Assembly: GCF_002902755.1 (NCBI RefSeq)
Contig: NZ_PPRS01000001.1
Location: 1 to 64,000, forward strand
Reading direction: 5' to 3'
DNA from: Mammaliicoccus lentus
Lineage (GTDB): Bacteria > Bacillota > Bacilli > Staphylococcales > Staphylococcaceae
DNA: 64,000 nt
Notes under the pieces: generated by a model
The model's input: only the letters and a program-made list of their open reading frames with translations
Databases searched by the model: none
What the model was told of the DNA's origin: nothing
Position numbers and translations under genes: made by a program
Part shown: positions 8,917 through 18,988 of the stretch, in pieces
How the letters are laid out: each line of letters starts with the position of its first letter
How positions within the stretch are numbered: position 1 is the first letter of the stretch

Positions 8917-9663
8917 ATGTCATTTTTAACACATGAATATATGGAACACGATAACGTTTCATTAGAATTTGCTTCCGAGAATGAGACATTTTTAACAAAT
9001 CACAACGAAAAGAAAATATTCGAATCAGCAAGTTTAATCAAAATTCCGATTATGATTTATATTTTTTCGAAGTTAAATAAAGAAGAAAGACAAGAAAATT
9101 TAAAAATAGAACATAAAGTGAGTGGGAGCGGAGTATTACAAACATTGGATATCCCGTACTTAAGCGTTAACGACCTTATTCAATTAATGATTGTCGTATC
9201 TGATAATACAGCAACAAATATATTAATTAATTACTTCGGCCAACAACATATCAATTTGTTTATACAACAAACTTTGAATTGTAAAAACACTGAATTAAAC
9301 CGATTAATGATGGATGCTGAGGCGATAGACCAAGGTAAACAAAATTATACAACTTCTGAAGATATGATTAACATGCTTCGATATATCACTCAACATGCAA
9401 ATGGAGATGATATGTTAGAAATTATGCGTCATCAACACTTAAATGATAAAGTTTCTATCTTTAAATCATTTTATGAAGATCAATTGATTTATTATTCAAA
9501 AACTGGAGAATACGACCATGTAGCAAACGATGTAGGCATTATACAATTTAAAGAAAAGTATTATTATTATAGTTTTCTTTCTAACACAGAAAATCCCGAA
9601 AAAGCGATAAAATTCTCTCACGATTTCGGGTCTTATATGATTCAATCTATATTAAAATGTTGA
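8917..9663 (+). CDS. class A beta-lactamase-like serine hydrolase, no signal peptide
   Basis: A 248-residue protein of the beta-lactamase2/penicillin-binding fold. It has the Ser-x-x-Lys motif SLIK (39-42), SDN (95-97) and a KTG near residue 197. There is no signal peptide or lipobox, so it should stay in the cytoplasm, unlike true beta-lactamases. It follows AAAGGAGG. Its 3' end overlaps the convergent NlpC/P60 gene by 12 bases. The neighbourhood of murein-peptide recycling genes suggests a role on peptidoglycan-derived peptides, which is inference. A resistance role is not supported. Confidence 0.75.
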   Translation: MSFLTHEYMEHDNVSLEFASENETFLTNHNEKKIFESASLIKIPIMIYIFSKLNKEERQENLKIEHKVSGSGVLQTLDIPYLSVNDLIQLMIVVSDNTATNILINYFGQQHINLFIQQTLNCKNTELNRLMMDAEAIDQGKQNYTTSEDMINMLRYITQHANGDDMLEIMRHQHLNDKVSIFKSFYEDQLIYYSKTGEYDHVANDVGIIQFKEKYYYYSFLSNTENPEKAIKFSHDFGSYMIQSILKC

Positions 9664-10560
9664 TAGCCTAGCTGCTTTTACTAAGATTTTTTGATAATAA
9701 CTACCTGTTAGTTTAACAATTTCAATACTTCTAGGTGTATGCGGTGCATGAATCATCATATCTTCACCCATGTAAATACCTACATGGGAAAGAAAACCTT
9801 TATCTTCAGGCTTACTGAAAAATAGTAAGTCTCCTGGCTTTAAAGAATGTTCATCTAAAGGAATATCCGTCATAGCTTCATATTGTTCATCTGCATCTCG
9901 AGGTATATTGAAATTCTGGCTTTTATACATGTGGAAACATAATCCAGAGCAGTCATAACCATAACTAGACATACCTCCCCATAAATAAGGTAAATCAATA
10001 AATAATTTAGCATTATCTATAACGCCTTGCATTGAACCTTGTTTAAATGCGCCAAATTCATCACTCAGTTCAATATCTTTGCCATCAATAAGTCCGATAC
10101 CTTCTGGTGTCTCTACTTCGATAAATTGTTGATCTAATTTTAAGACAGGCAATACTGTATTAAATGATAAAATTTGTTTAGTTGTGAAATCTGTATTGAA
10201 CAATGTAGTTTTTGGCACTTTGACGCGCATGCGCTGATTGGATGCTTTGATATTCATATCGCCTAGTTGGCTAGAAGGTATAAATCCTAGATAACCTTTA
10301 TCATGTTGTTTGGATGGTTGTTCTAAACAGATAACATAACTCCATCCGTCTTGCTCTTCCAATACTTCAACCGCTTCACCATACAGTACCTGTGTGTCTA
10401 TTCGACTGTCTTCAGTAAATGATAGTTTTTCTTCTAAATTAAGTTCCAACAACCATCGTTGGATATCAGCTGGGTACATAATACCATCACGATCTATATC
10501 TCGTGCTTTATCTGTATCTCTCCAAATTGTGCCAACGTTTACTCTGCAATACTTGATCAT
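9652..10560 (-). CDS. ykfC: NlpC/P60 dipeptidyl-peptidase (YkfC-like)
   Basis: A 302-residue protein with SH3-like N-terminal segments and a C-terminal NlpC/P60 domain. The catalytic Cys lies in GYDCSGLC, the first His in LSHVGIYMG and the second in MIHAPHTP. YkfC-type enzymes cut gamma-D-Glu-L-Lys (or DAP) bonds in murein peptides to free L-Ala-D-Glu. No signal peptide is seen, consistent with intracellular recycling. It overlaps the epimerase gene by 4 bases, so the two are coupled. Confidence 0.85.
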   Translation of the reverse strand: MIKYCRVNVGTIWRDTDKARDIDRDGIMYPADIQRWLLELNLEEKLSFTEDSRIDTQVLYGEAVEVLEEQDGWSYVICLEQPSKQHDKGYLGFIPSSQLGDMNIKASNQRMRVKVPKTTLFNTDFTTKQILSFNTVLPVLKLDQQFIEVETPEGIGLIDGKDIELSDEFGAFKQGSMQGVIDNAKLFIDLPYLWGGMSSYGYDCSGLCFHMYKSQNFNIPRDADEQYEAMTDIPLDEHSLKPGDLLFFSKPEDKGFLSHVGIYMGEDMMIHAPHTPRSIEIVKLTGSYYQKILVKAARLSTF

Positions 10561-11657
10561 ACACTCACCTTCTTAAGTAAAGATTTTCTATCAATTCCTA
10601 AACCATAACCTTTTGGCGCCGTCACTTTCGAACCATTATAAGCTATACCACCTACTACTTCACGATTAGAAACCATAAGAGGCGCATCGAAATCCACTCG
10701 TGTTACTTTATTGGCAGCTAAACTAAAGTGTAACGCTGCAGTTACTGAAACATGCGTTTCCATCATACAACCGACCATACAAGTAATATCATATTCGTTA
10801 GCTATTTCATGTATTTTACGCGCTTGATGAATGCCACCTGTTTTCATAAGTTTAATATTCCAGAGATTAATCGCTCCAACCTCAACTAATCGTTTAGCAT
10901 CATGGACACTAAATAAGCTTTCATCTACCATTAGTGGAATTTGATAATCTTTTGTTAATTTACCTAATACTGAAAATTCATTTCTATTAACCGGCTGTTC
11001 TATACTTTCAATATTTAATGACGCTTCATCAAAATGTTTTAAAGCTTGTTCTGCTCCCTTTTCATTCCAAGCCTGATTAGCATCTACACTAAGCGTTGTA
11101 TCTTTAGGTAAGGCAGCTCTTAAAGCTTTTAATCTATTTAAGTCTGTTTCAACACTATCTTTTCCGACTTTTATTTTTAAGTGAGTATATCCTTCTTGTA
11201 TGTATCTAAAAGCATCTTTAACCATTTCATCTGCTTCATTTAAACTTACTGTATAACAAGTTTCTAATGATTTATTTCCCGGGTCATTATTTAAGTATTC
11301 ATACAGAGGAGACTTCGCTTCTTGTGCAAGCAAATCATATAGAGCGATATCTATTGCTGCCTTTGCACTAGAGTTTCCTACTAAGGCTTCGTCCATTTCA
11401 TCCAATAAACCAATAGATAATGGCCTATTGATCAGCAATGGTTTAAAAACCTCTTCTATAGCTGCTTCTATTCCACCTTTTGTATCTCCCGTAATAACAT
11501 ACGTTGGTACTGCTTCACCAACACCAACCATCTCTTTATGATTCGTTTCAATAAATACATAAATACTTTCTATAACATCAACAGTTCTAAGAGCTGTCTT
11601 AAAAGGCTTTTTCAAAGGCGTTTTATATCTATAGTATTTAATATCAGTAATAAACAT
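10557..11657 (-). CDS. ykfB: L-Ala-D/L-Glu dipeptide epimerase
   Basis: A 366-residue enolase-superfamily enzyme of the muconate lactonising subgroup. It has the Lys base in HLKIKVGK, metal ligands in SVDANQAW, SIEQPV and MVDESLF, and the second Lys in WNIKLMKTGG. It converts L-Ala-D-Glu from murein into L-Ala-L-Glu so that peptidases can use it. The ATG at 11655-11657 is preferred over two upstream ATGs because AGGGGG lies 6 bases before it. It is the middle gene of a ykfA-ykfB-ykfC order. Confidence 0.88.
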   Translation of the reverse strand: MFITDIKYYRYKTPLKKPFKTALRTVDVIESIYVFIETNHKEMVGVGEAVPTYVITGDTKGGIEAAIEEVFKPLLINRPLSIGLLDEMDEALVGNSSAKAAIDIALYDLLAQEAKSPLYEYLNNDPGNKSLETCYTVSLNEADEMVKDAFRYIQEGYTHLKIKVGKDSVETDLNRLKALRAALPKDTTLSVDANQAWNEKGAEQALKHFDEASLNIESIEQPVNRNEFSVLGKLTKDYQIPLMVDESLFSVHDAKRLVEVGAINLWNIKLMKTGGIHQARKIHEIANEYDITCMVGCMMETHVSVTAALHFSLAANKVTRVDFDAPLMVSNREVVGGIAYNGSKVTAPKGYGLGIDRKSLLKKVSV

Positions 11658-11674
11658 ACCCATCCCCCTTTGCA

Positions 11675-12592
11675 TTAATAAACACCAGACTCAATTTGCA
11701 AAACCTTTTTATCTACATTTAATATTGCTTTAGTCCCAAATGGAATGCCAAAATGTGGTGTGCAATGGCCTATATCCACTTCATTTACAGTAGGCTTATT
11801 TAAACTGCCTATAAAATGCTGTAATACTTCTTCCATTTTTAATGATTTCTCTGGCTTTTTAGGTTTACTATTAGTAAATGGACCAATTATAAATCCAATT
11901 GCATCGTCTAGCTTTCCAGCAGATTTTAATTGTTGTAAAAAACCATCTACTTTATATGGTTCTTCTCCTACATCTTCTAAGAAAAGTATTTTATCCTTTG
12001 TATCAATTTCATAAGGTGTACCTATACTAGATACTAAAAGCGATAAACATCCCCCTACTATCTCTCCTTCTACACGACCACTCACAAATGGTTTAAATCT
12101 TAACTGTTCTACAGGGTAATTTAAATCTTTACCTTCAAACAATTGTTCAAAGCTATTAATGGAAATATCATGATAATTCTCTCCAATATCAGAAGAGATC
12201 ATTGGCCCTTGAAATGTTACTAACCCAGTTTCTTGTCTAATGGCATTATGTAAGCAAGTTATATCACTATAGCCCCATATAATTTTTGGGTGTTTTTTAA
12301 CAAGATTAAAATCAATTTGTTCAACAATACGCGGTGTTCCATATCCTCCACATGCACATATGATGCCCTTTACTTCATCATCCATTAACATATCATGCAA
12401 ACTTTTTAGTCTTACTTCATCTGTTCCCGCTAGATGACCATAAGTATCATGTATATTTTCCGCTAATTTAAAATGAATATCATATCGCTCTTCCAAACGT
12501 CCCAAGCCAATTTTTAAATGTTCTTGGTTCGGAGGGCTTGCTAAAGCAACAACACCGATTGTATCTCCCTTTTTTAATCTCTTCGCTTTCAT
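11675..12592 (-). CDS. ykfA: LD-carboxypeptidase, S66 family (YkfA/LdcA-like)
   Basis: A 305-residue S66 peptidase. The nucleophile Ser lies in IIWGYSDIT, the Glu in LFLEDVGEEP and the His in VDIGHCTPHFG. These enzymes remove the terminal D-Ala from murein tetrapeptides inside the cell. It is the promoter-proximal gene of the recycling operon and ends 17 bases before ykfB. There is no signal sequence. A short A/T-rich promoter region lies between it and the tRNA terminator. Confidence 0.88.
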   Translation of the reverse strand: MKAKRLKKGDTIGVVALASPPNQEHLKIGLGRLEERYDIHFKLAENIHDTYGHLAGTDEVRLKSLHDMLMDDEVKGIICACGGYGTPRIVEQIDFNLVKKHPKIIWGYSDITCLHNAIRQETGLVTFQGPMISSDIGENYHDISINSFEQLFEGKDLNYPVEQLRFKPFVSGRVEGEIVGGCLSLLVSSIGTPYEIDTKDKILFLEDVGEEPYKVDGFLQQLKSAGKLDDAIGFIIGPFTNSKPKKPEKSLKMEEVLQHFIGSLNKPTVNEVDIGHCTPHFGIPFGTKAILNVDKKVLQIESGVY

Positions 12593-12660
12593 TAAAACAC
12601 CCCTTTTTGTCAGAATATTCTTATATTATAACAAAATTATAAAACATTTGTACAAAACAA

Positions 12661-12691
12661 AAAGCACTACCTACAAAAGTAGGTAGTGCTT
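12661..12691 (-). terminator. terminator of tRNA-Ser
   Basis: AAGCACTACCTAC and GTAGGTAGTGCTT form a 13-bp stem with an AAAA/TTTT loop. The minus strand continues TTTTTGTTTTG. It ends the tRNA transcript before ykfA. Confidence 0.85.
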
Positions 12692-12724
12692 GTTTATATA
12701 ATAGTCTTGGATATTTAATAATAA

Positions 12725-12817
12725 TGGCGGAGGAAGAGGGATTCGAACCCCCGCGAGCCGTTAAGCCCCTGTCGGTTTTCAAGACCGATCCCTTCAGCCG
12801 GACTTGGGTATTCCTCC
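12725..12817 (-). tRNA. tRNA-Ser (anticodon TGA)
   Basis: A 93-nt class II tRNA on the minus strand. It begins GGAGGAATACC, has the anticodon arm CGGTC-TTGAAAA-CCG with anticodon TGA, a long variable arm, the T loop GGTTCGAATCC and an encoded CCA at 12725-12727. The acceptor ends GGAGGAA and TTCCTCC pair fully. Confidence 0.95.
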
Positions 12818-12833
12818 AAATAAGACAATATTT

Positions 12834-12862
12834 ATCTTATACCAAGCCAAGACTGATGTCAA
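12834..12862 (-). promoter_or_regulatory. tRNA-Ser promoter
   Basis: On the minus strand, -35 TTGACA (12857-12862), a 17-base spacer and -10 TAAGAT (12834-12839), ending 17 bases before the tRNA 5' end. No terminator separates it from gltD, so some tRNA may also come from read-through. Confidence 0.75.
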
Positions 12863-12877
12863 TAATATTTCAATAAT

Positions 12878-14335
12878 TTATATTGTAATTTTTTCCTTTA
12901 ACGCCTTATCTACTGCTTTTGCTACTGCACGTCCTTCTTTAATTGCCCAAACAACTAAACTTTGACCTTTTCTAGCATCTCCTGCAACAAATATTTTATC
13001 TTGATTTGTTTTAAAGTCTCTTTCATTAGCTACGATTTTATTACGATCAGTATTCAAGTTAAATGAATGAGGAACTAAATGTTCTGTACCTTCAAATCCT
13101 ATTGAAAGTAATACTAAATCTGCGGGCCAATGACGTTCTGTACCTTCTACTATAACCATACCGTCATCTGTTTCTTTTAATACTTGTGTATATAGACCTC
13201 TAATATTACCGTTTTCGTCTACATCATACCTCATTGTTTGAATACCATAAGCTCTCGGTTCAAATCCAAATTTTTCACGATATTCTTTATGCGCATAATC
13301 TAGTTTAAATATAGGCATTGGTAATGGCCACGCAGTGTTTTGTTCCATTTTATCAGTTAATCGTACATATTTATTAAATTGGACTACTGATTTACAATCA
13401 TCTCTTAGTGCAGTTGCCACACAATCTGCACCAGTATCTCCCGCGCCAATTACAATCACATTTTTCCCTTTTGCCGTTATTGTTGGTTCTTCAATTTCTC
13501 CCATTTGTAGTTGTGTTTGTTCAGTTAAATATTCCATTGCGAAATGAATACCAAAACTCATACGTCCTTCTAATTGTAAGTCTCTACCTTTTTGAGCCCC
13601 TGTACAAACGATAATAGCATCATATTGCTCATTAAGTTCTTCTTTCGTGATGTCTTTCCCTACATTAATGTCGGTCTTAAAAACAATACCTGCTTCTTCC
13701 ATCAATTTAATACGGCGCTCAATAACTGATTTATCCAATTTCATACTTGGAATACCATACATTAATAGTCCTCCTGGTCTATGATTACGTTCATATACCG
13801 TGACTTGATACCCTAATAAATTTAACTCTTCTGCTGCAGTTAAGCCTGCAGGTCCACTTCCGATAATAGCGACTTTTTCTTCTAAACGTGTATTTGGAAC
13901 TTTCGGTTTAACGATCCCCATATCGTATGCTTCATCTATAATTGTACGTTCTATACCTTTAATCGCTACTGAATCATTATTTATTGCTAACACACAAGAT
14001 GACTCACAAGGCGCTGGACAAACACGTCCGGTAAATTCAGGAAAGTTATTAGTTTCAGACAATCTTTCAAAAGCTTCTTCGAAATCTTTTCTATATACTA
14101 AGTCATTCCATTCCGGAATATAATTACCTATTGGACAACCTATCGTATCTCTCCCAAATGATGAACCTGTTTGACAAAAAGGCGTTCCACAGTCCATACA
14201 ACGTGCGCCTTGTGTCGAAGCATCTTCTGTAGTAAATCTTTGTTGGAACGGTTCATATCCATTAATTCTATCTTTTAAAGATAACTCATCCAATTGCTTT
14301 TTAGGATACTTCATAAAACCTTTAAATTCACCCAT
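12878..14335 (-). CDS. gltD: glutamate synthase small subunit
   Basis: A 485-residue flavoprotein. It has N-terminal iron-sulfur Cys groups (CMDCGTPFC, CPIG and CPAPCESSC), an FAD-binding GSGPAGL near residue 160 and an NADPH-binding GAGDTGAD near 298. It takes electrons from NADPH and passes them to GltB for reductive transfer of the glutamine amide to 2-oxoglutarate. It starts 15 bases after the gltB stop and ends the operon. Confidence 0.96.
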   Translation of the reverse strand: MGEFKGFMKYPKKQLDELSLKDRINGYEPFQQRFTTEDASTQGARCMDCGTPFCQTGSSFGRDTIGCPIGNYIPEWNDLVYRKDFEEAFERLSETNNFPEFTGRVCPAPCESSCVLAINNDSVAIKGIERTIIDEAYDMGIVKPKVPNTRLEEKVAIIGSGPAGLTAAEELNLLGYQVTVYERNHRPGGLLMYGIPSMKLDKSVIERRIKLMEEAGIVFKTDINVGKDITKEELNEQYDAIIVCTGAQKGRDLQLEGRMSFGIHFAMEYLTEQTQLQMGEIEEPTITAKGKNVIVIGAGDTGADCVATALRDDCKSVVQFNKYVRLTDKMEQNTAWPLPMPIFKLDYAHKEYREKFGFEPRAYGIQTMRYDVDENGNIRGLYTQVLKETDDGMVIVEGTERHWPADLVLLSIGFEGTEHLVPHSFNLNTDRNKIVANERDFKTNQDKIFVAGDARKGQSLVVWAIKEGRAVAKAVDKALKEKITI

Positions 14336-14350
14336 ATTATGCCCTCCTTC

Positions 14351-17300
14351 TTAATAAACAGAAGCTAATTCTTCTTCATCACCTATAGATTTACGATCAT
14401 CAAAGAACGCATTTAACAGTGCATCTTCTTCATTTTCTAGTTTATACTGTGAAATTTTCTGCATCATCAATTTATAGTCTTTGGGAATGACTTTTACAAC
14501 TTTCTCCGCGATTAAATCAAAATCTTCTAACATGATTTTCGCCTTTTTACTATCTGTATATTTAACATGATCCTCTAGCATTAATTTCAAATTAGTAATT
14601 TCACTTTTATCTTTTAACGTTTCAAATTCTAGCGTGTCAAGTGCGTTTGTTCTTTTAAATGCATCTATGTCAGATGGAGCAACGTAACACACGCCACCAC
14701 TCATACCTTGACCGAAGTTACGTCCAACATCACCTAAAATCACGACACGTCCACCAGTCATGTATTCTAGACCATGGTCACCCACGCCTTCTACAACCAC
14801 ATTTACACCACTATTTCTAACGCAAAAACGTTCACCAGCTCGTCCATTAATGTATGCTGTACCGCTCGTTGCACCATAAAAACATACATTACCAACAATA
14901 ATATTATTTTCTCTTGCTTCGTTTGGAGCCTTTAAAATAAGTTTAGCGCCTGATAACCCTTTTCCGAAATAGTCATTCGCATCGCCAGTATGATGTAAAG
15001 TCATACCTTTAGGCGTGAATGCACCATAACTTTGTCCTGCATGTTTAAACGTTTTGACATAAATCGTATCTTCTGGGAGTCCAGGTTCTCCATGTACTTC
15101 CGTAATATAACTACCAGTTATCACACCAACATTACGCTCAATATTTCTAATATTATAGCTTCCAACAAATTTCTCACCATAATCAATAGAAGCTTTAGCA
15201 TCATCATAAAGTTTAGACAAATCAAAACCTTTATCAAGTTGGTGATCTTGATCCATAATGCGATGTTTATCTCCTTCGATAACAAATAGTAATGCCTCTA
15301 AATCTAGCTCTTTCGCTTTAGGGTGTGTGTAGTAGCGTTCCGAAACTTCTAATAAATCTGTTCGACCTACTAACTCATCCATAGACTTAAGGCCTAATGA
15401 AGCTAAAATTTCTCTTATTTCCTCGGCAATAAAATACATAAAGTTTACTATATGGTCTGCTTTTCCAGTAAATAGTTTTCTTAATTCTCCATTTTGTGTA
15501 GCAATCCCTACTGGACACGTATCTTTATGACAAACTCTCATCATAATACAGCCAAGGACTACTAACGGTGCCGTGGCGAAAGCAAATTCTTCAGCGCCTA
15601 ATGCACATGCTAATGCAACATCGCGGCCAGTCATTAATTTTCCGTCTGTTTCTAATGTGACACGGGAACGTAAACCATTTAACATAAGTGTTTGATGTGT
15701 TTCCGATAAACCGATTTCCCATGGTAGACCTGCATGTTGAATACTTGTCTTAGGTGAAGCACCAGTACCGCCGTCATAGCCACTAATAACAATTTTATCT
15801 GCATGAGCTTTTGCTACACCTGCAGCAATTGTTCCTACACCTGATTTTGAAACAAGTTTCACACTAATATCTGATTTGCGATTTGCATTTTTTAAATCAT
15901 GGATTAGCTGTGCTAAATCTTCAATTGAATAAATATCATGATGTGGCGGCGGTGATATTAATCCTACACCAGGCGTTGAACCACGAACTTCAGCTACCCA
16001 AGGATAAACTTTAGTGCCTGGCAATTGTCCGCCTTCACCTGGTTTAGCACCTTGCGCTACCTTAATTTGAATTTCTTTAGAATGTTGCAAGTAATCGCTT
16101 GTAACACCAAACCTACCAGATGCAACTTGTTTAATAGCACTCATATAATTTGTACCATCCGGTTTCACGATGTAACGCTCTGGATTTTCTCCACCTTCAC
16201 CACTGTTACTACGACCACCAATACGGTTCATTGCTTCTGCTAATGTTTGATGTGCTTCTTCAGATATTGAACCAAAACTCATTGCCCCTGTTTTAAATCT
16301 TGTTACAATTTGATCTGCTGATTCTACTTCTTTTAAATCGATTGCTTTTTTCTCTTTGAATTCAAGCAAGTTTCTTAAATGAGTCATTCTTTCACTATCA
16401 GCCGCTTCTGAATATTCTTTAAACATCTTGTAATCATTTTCTCTACACGCATGTTGTAATAAATGAATAGTTTTAGGGTTAAAGGCATGATAGTCACCTT
16501 GTAGTCTCCATTGGAACGTACTTCCAGAATTTAAATATTTAATATTTTCAGATTGTCTCGCTTTATTTTCTTGGTCTATCGTTTCAATTGAAATCCCAGA
16601 TAGTTTAGACGGTGTACCTGTAAAGTACTTATCGATCACATCTTGGCCTAAACCTATCGCTTCAAATATTTGAGCGCCTTGGTAACTTTGAACAGTCGAG
16701 ATACCCATCTTAGCCATTACTTTAATCAATCCTGCTGACAACGTTTGACTATACGCATCGATATTCTGCTCTACAGTACCTGTTAGTCTACCCGTTTCTG
16801 TTAAGTCTTCTATTGTATACTGTGCTAAATATGGAACAACTGCATTAGCGCCATATCCAATTAAAGTAGCTAAATGATGGACTTCTCGACATTCACCTGA
16901 ATATGCAATGATACTTGTATCAAGTCGCTGACCAGTTCTAATTAAACTTTGATGAATATGACTAACTGCTAATAACATCGGCATAGCAAATTGGTTTTCT
17001 AAATCATTTACCGACTCATCTTCTAGTACTATTATTTCTGCACCATTTGCTACAGCTTGTGAAACTTTATGCGATAGTTCGTCTAAAGCATCTTCAAGCG
17101 ATGTTTCATATACCGTAGAAATAAATTTTGTCTGATAAGTACTATTTTGGATTTTTTGAAGTTGTGCTTTAGACAATACAGGATGATTTAGCTGTATACG
17201 TTTCGTATTATCTTGATGGGGTTCTAATAGATTACCTTCTTTGCCTAAATAAACCATTTCACTCGTTACAATTTTTTCTCGATATGAATCAATTGGTGGA

Positions 17301-18844
17301 TTGGTAACTTGTGCGAAGTGTTGTTTAAAATAATTAAATAATGATTCAGGTTGTGTACTCAATACTGCAACTGGTGTATCAAATCCCATAGCACCAATCG
17401 GGTCTTTTCGCTCACTAACTAACTCCGTCATATATTTATTGATTTCTTCTTTTGTATAACCAAACCTTCTTTGTAATTGGAATAATTGATCTTGACTTGT
17501 TCTTGATGGTGTCGCTATGACGTCGTTAATATTTAAATCTTGTTGACGTACCCATTCTTCATAAGGATATTCGCTTGCTATTCTTTGTTTCAATTCGTTA
17601 TTTTCAATAACTTTATTTTCTTTAAAATCAACAAGTAATAATTTTCCTGGGTTTAATTGACCTTTATATAGAACATGCTCTTCATCAACATCAATTACTC
17701 CAACTTCAGATGAGAAAATAATTTCATTTGAGTCAGTAATTGTGTATCGACCTGGTCTTAATCCATTTCTATCTGTTAATGCTCCTAATTTATCACCGTC
17801 ACAAAAACTAATCATCGTTGGTCCGTCCCATGGTTCCATCAAATAACTGTAATATTCGTAGAAAGCTCTAATTTTAGGGTCTTGTGTTTCGTTGTATAAC
17901 CATGGTTCAGGTATAAGTAACATAGCCGCTTGCTCTGGTGGGATACTTAAACTTAAAAATTCAAGCGCATTATCTACAATAGAAGAATCACTACCAGATT
18001 CGTCTAAAACTTCTCCAATTTTATCTTTAACATCTCCAAAAATCGTTTCTATTAATTTATCTTGGCGCGCTCTCATCCAATTCACATTACCTTTAATCGT
18101 ATTGATTTCACCATTATGCATCAATAATCTATTAGGGTGAGCTCTTTTCCAACTCGGAAATGTATTCGTACTAAATCTTGAATGAACTGAACCGAATTTT
18201 GATTCATATGCATCATCTAATAAATCGACATATAATCCTTTAATTTGATCCGATCGCAACCAACCTTTATATACAATCGTTCTTCTAGATAAACTTGCAA
18301 AGTATAAATCTAAATTTTGCTCTTCACCATAACGTTCAATTTGTTTACGAGCAATAAATAACGAACGATCAAAATGTTCGCTCGTTTTATTTTCAACAAA
18401 AACTTGTTGTATTGCTGGCATTGTTTCTGCAACATGATCAGTTAATACAGAAGTATCTACTGGTACGTCTCGATACGTTATAACTTTTAAGCCTTCTTCT
18501 TCAAAGAAAGCATTGAACTTTTTTTCGTGAATACTACCCGCAATCTTTTCATCTGTAAAAAACATCCCTACTGCATAATGTTCTTCAGATGGTAATTTTA
18601 ACTTTAGCTTCTGTTTAAAATAGAGGTGAGGGACTTCTGTCATAATACCAGCACCATCGCCAGTAATACCATCAGCGCCAACTCCACCTCTATGATCTAA
18701 TCTGCAAAGCATTTCAATTGATTTCAGTACAATATCATGTGACCTTTTATTATCCATATTGGCGTAAAAACCAATTCCACAAGCATCATGCTCATCTGCT
18801 GAATCATATAGGCCAAGTCGTCTTCTATCTTTTTTTAATGACAT
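14351..18844 (-). CDS. gltB: glutamate synthase large subunit
   Basis: A 1497-residue enzyme. The Ntn glutaminase begins at Cys 22 (DAC|GIGFYAN), so a 21-residue propeptide should be removed. The FMN/synthase domain contains GEGGENPERY and SPPPHHDIYS. The 3Fe-4S ligands lie in CIMMRVCHKDTCPVG. The C-terminal GXGXG beta-helix repeats follow. The length is full. The start ATG has GAGGTGATG upstream. The divergent LysR gene gltC is its expected activator. Confidence 0.97.
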   Translation of the reverse strand: MSLKKDRRRLGLYDSADEHDACGIGFYANMDNKRSHDIVLKSIEMLCRLDHRGGVGADGITGDGAGIMTEVPHLYFKQKLKLKLPSEEHYAVGMFFTDEKIAGSIHEKKFNAFFEEEGLKVITYRDVPVDTSVLTDHVAETMPAIQQVFVENKTSEHFDRSLFIARKQIERYGEEQNLDLYFASLSRRTIVYKGWLRSDQIKGLYVDLLDDAYESKFGSVHSRFSTNTFPSWKRAHPNRLLMHNGEINTIKGNVNWMRARQDKLIETIFGDVKDKIGEVLDESGSDSSIVDNALEFLSLSIPPEQAAMLLIPEPWLYNETQDPKIRAFYEYYSYLMEPWDGPTMISFCDGDKLGALTDRNGLRPGRYTITDSNEIIFSSEVGVIDVDEEHVLYKGQLNPGKLLLVDFKENKVIENNELKQRIASEYPYEEWVRQQDLNINDVIATPSRTSQDQLFQLQRRFGYTKEEINKYMTELVSERKDPIGAMGFDTPVAVLSTQPESLFNYFKQHFAQVTNPPIDSYREKIVTSEMVYLGKEGNLLEPHQDNTKRIQLNHPVLSKAQLQKIQNSTYQTKFISTVYETSLEDALDELSHKVSQAVANGAEIIVLEDESVNDLENQFAMPMLLAVSHIHQSLIRTGQRLDTSIIAYSGECREVHHLATLIGYGANAVVPYLAQYTIEDLTETGRLTGTVEQNIDAYSQTLSAGLIKVMAKMGISTVQSYQGAQIFEAIGLGQDVIDKYFTGTPSKLSGISIETIDQENKARQSENIKYLNSGSTFQWRLQGDYHAFNPKTIHLLQHACRENDYKMFKEYSEAADSERMTHLRNLLEFKEKKAIDLKEVESADQIVTRFKTGAMSFGSISEEAHQTLAEAMNRIGGRSNSGEGGENPERYIVKPDGTNYMSAIKQVASGRFGVTSDYLQHSKEIQIKVAQGAKPGEGGQLPGTKVYPWVAEVRGSTPGVGLISPPPHHDIYSIEDLAQLIHDLKNANRKSDISVKLVSKSGVGTIAAGVAKAHADKIVISGYDGGTGASPKTSIQHAGLPWEIGLSETHQTLMLNGLRSRVTLETDGKLMTGRDVALACALGAEEFAFATAPLVVLGCIMMRVCHKDTCPVGIATQNGELRKLFTGKADHIVNFMYFIAEEIREILASLGLKSMDELVGRTDLLEVSERYYTHPKAKELDLEALLFVIEGDKHRIMDQDHQLDKGFDLSKLYDDAKASIDYGEKFVGSYNIRNIERNVGVITGSYITEVHGEPGLPEDTIYVKTFKHAGQSYGAFTPKGMTLHHTGDANDYFGKGLSGAKLILKAPNEARENNIIVGNVCFYGATSGTAYINGRAGERFCVRNSGVNVVVEGVGDHGLEYMTGGRVVILGDVGRNFGQGMSGGVCYVAPSDIDAFKRTNALDTLEFETLKDKSEITNLKLMLEDHVKYTDSKKAKIMLEDFDLIAEKVVKVIPKDYKLMMQKISQYKLENEEDALLNAFFDDRKSIGDEEELASVY

Positions 18845-18948
18845 ACTACATCACCTCGAATTTAAAATTTCAGAATCTTCTCTAATTTATAGTTAACATC
18901 ATACTTTAATGTGACTTATCTTAACAATATATAAAATAGATGAAATAT

Positions 18949-18963
18949 ATCTAAAAATTAGAT
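18949..18963. promoter_or_regulatory. GltC-type binding box between gltB and gltC
   Basis: ATCTAAAAATTAGAT is a 15-base dyad with 6-bp arms and the T-N11-A form used by LysR regulators. It resembles the ATCT-N7-AGAT boxes of B. subtilis GltC. It lies 26 bases before the gltC start codon, in the divergent intergenic region, where it could both control gltB and autoregulate gltC. Confidence 0.65.
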
Positions 18964-18988
18964 AATATAAATTTAAGAGGTGGAAAGC

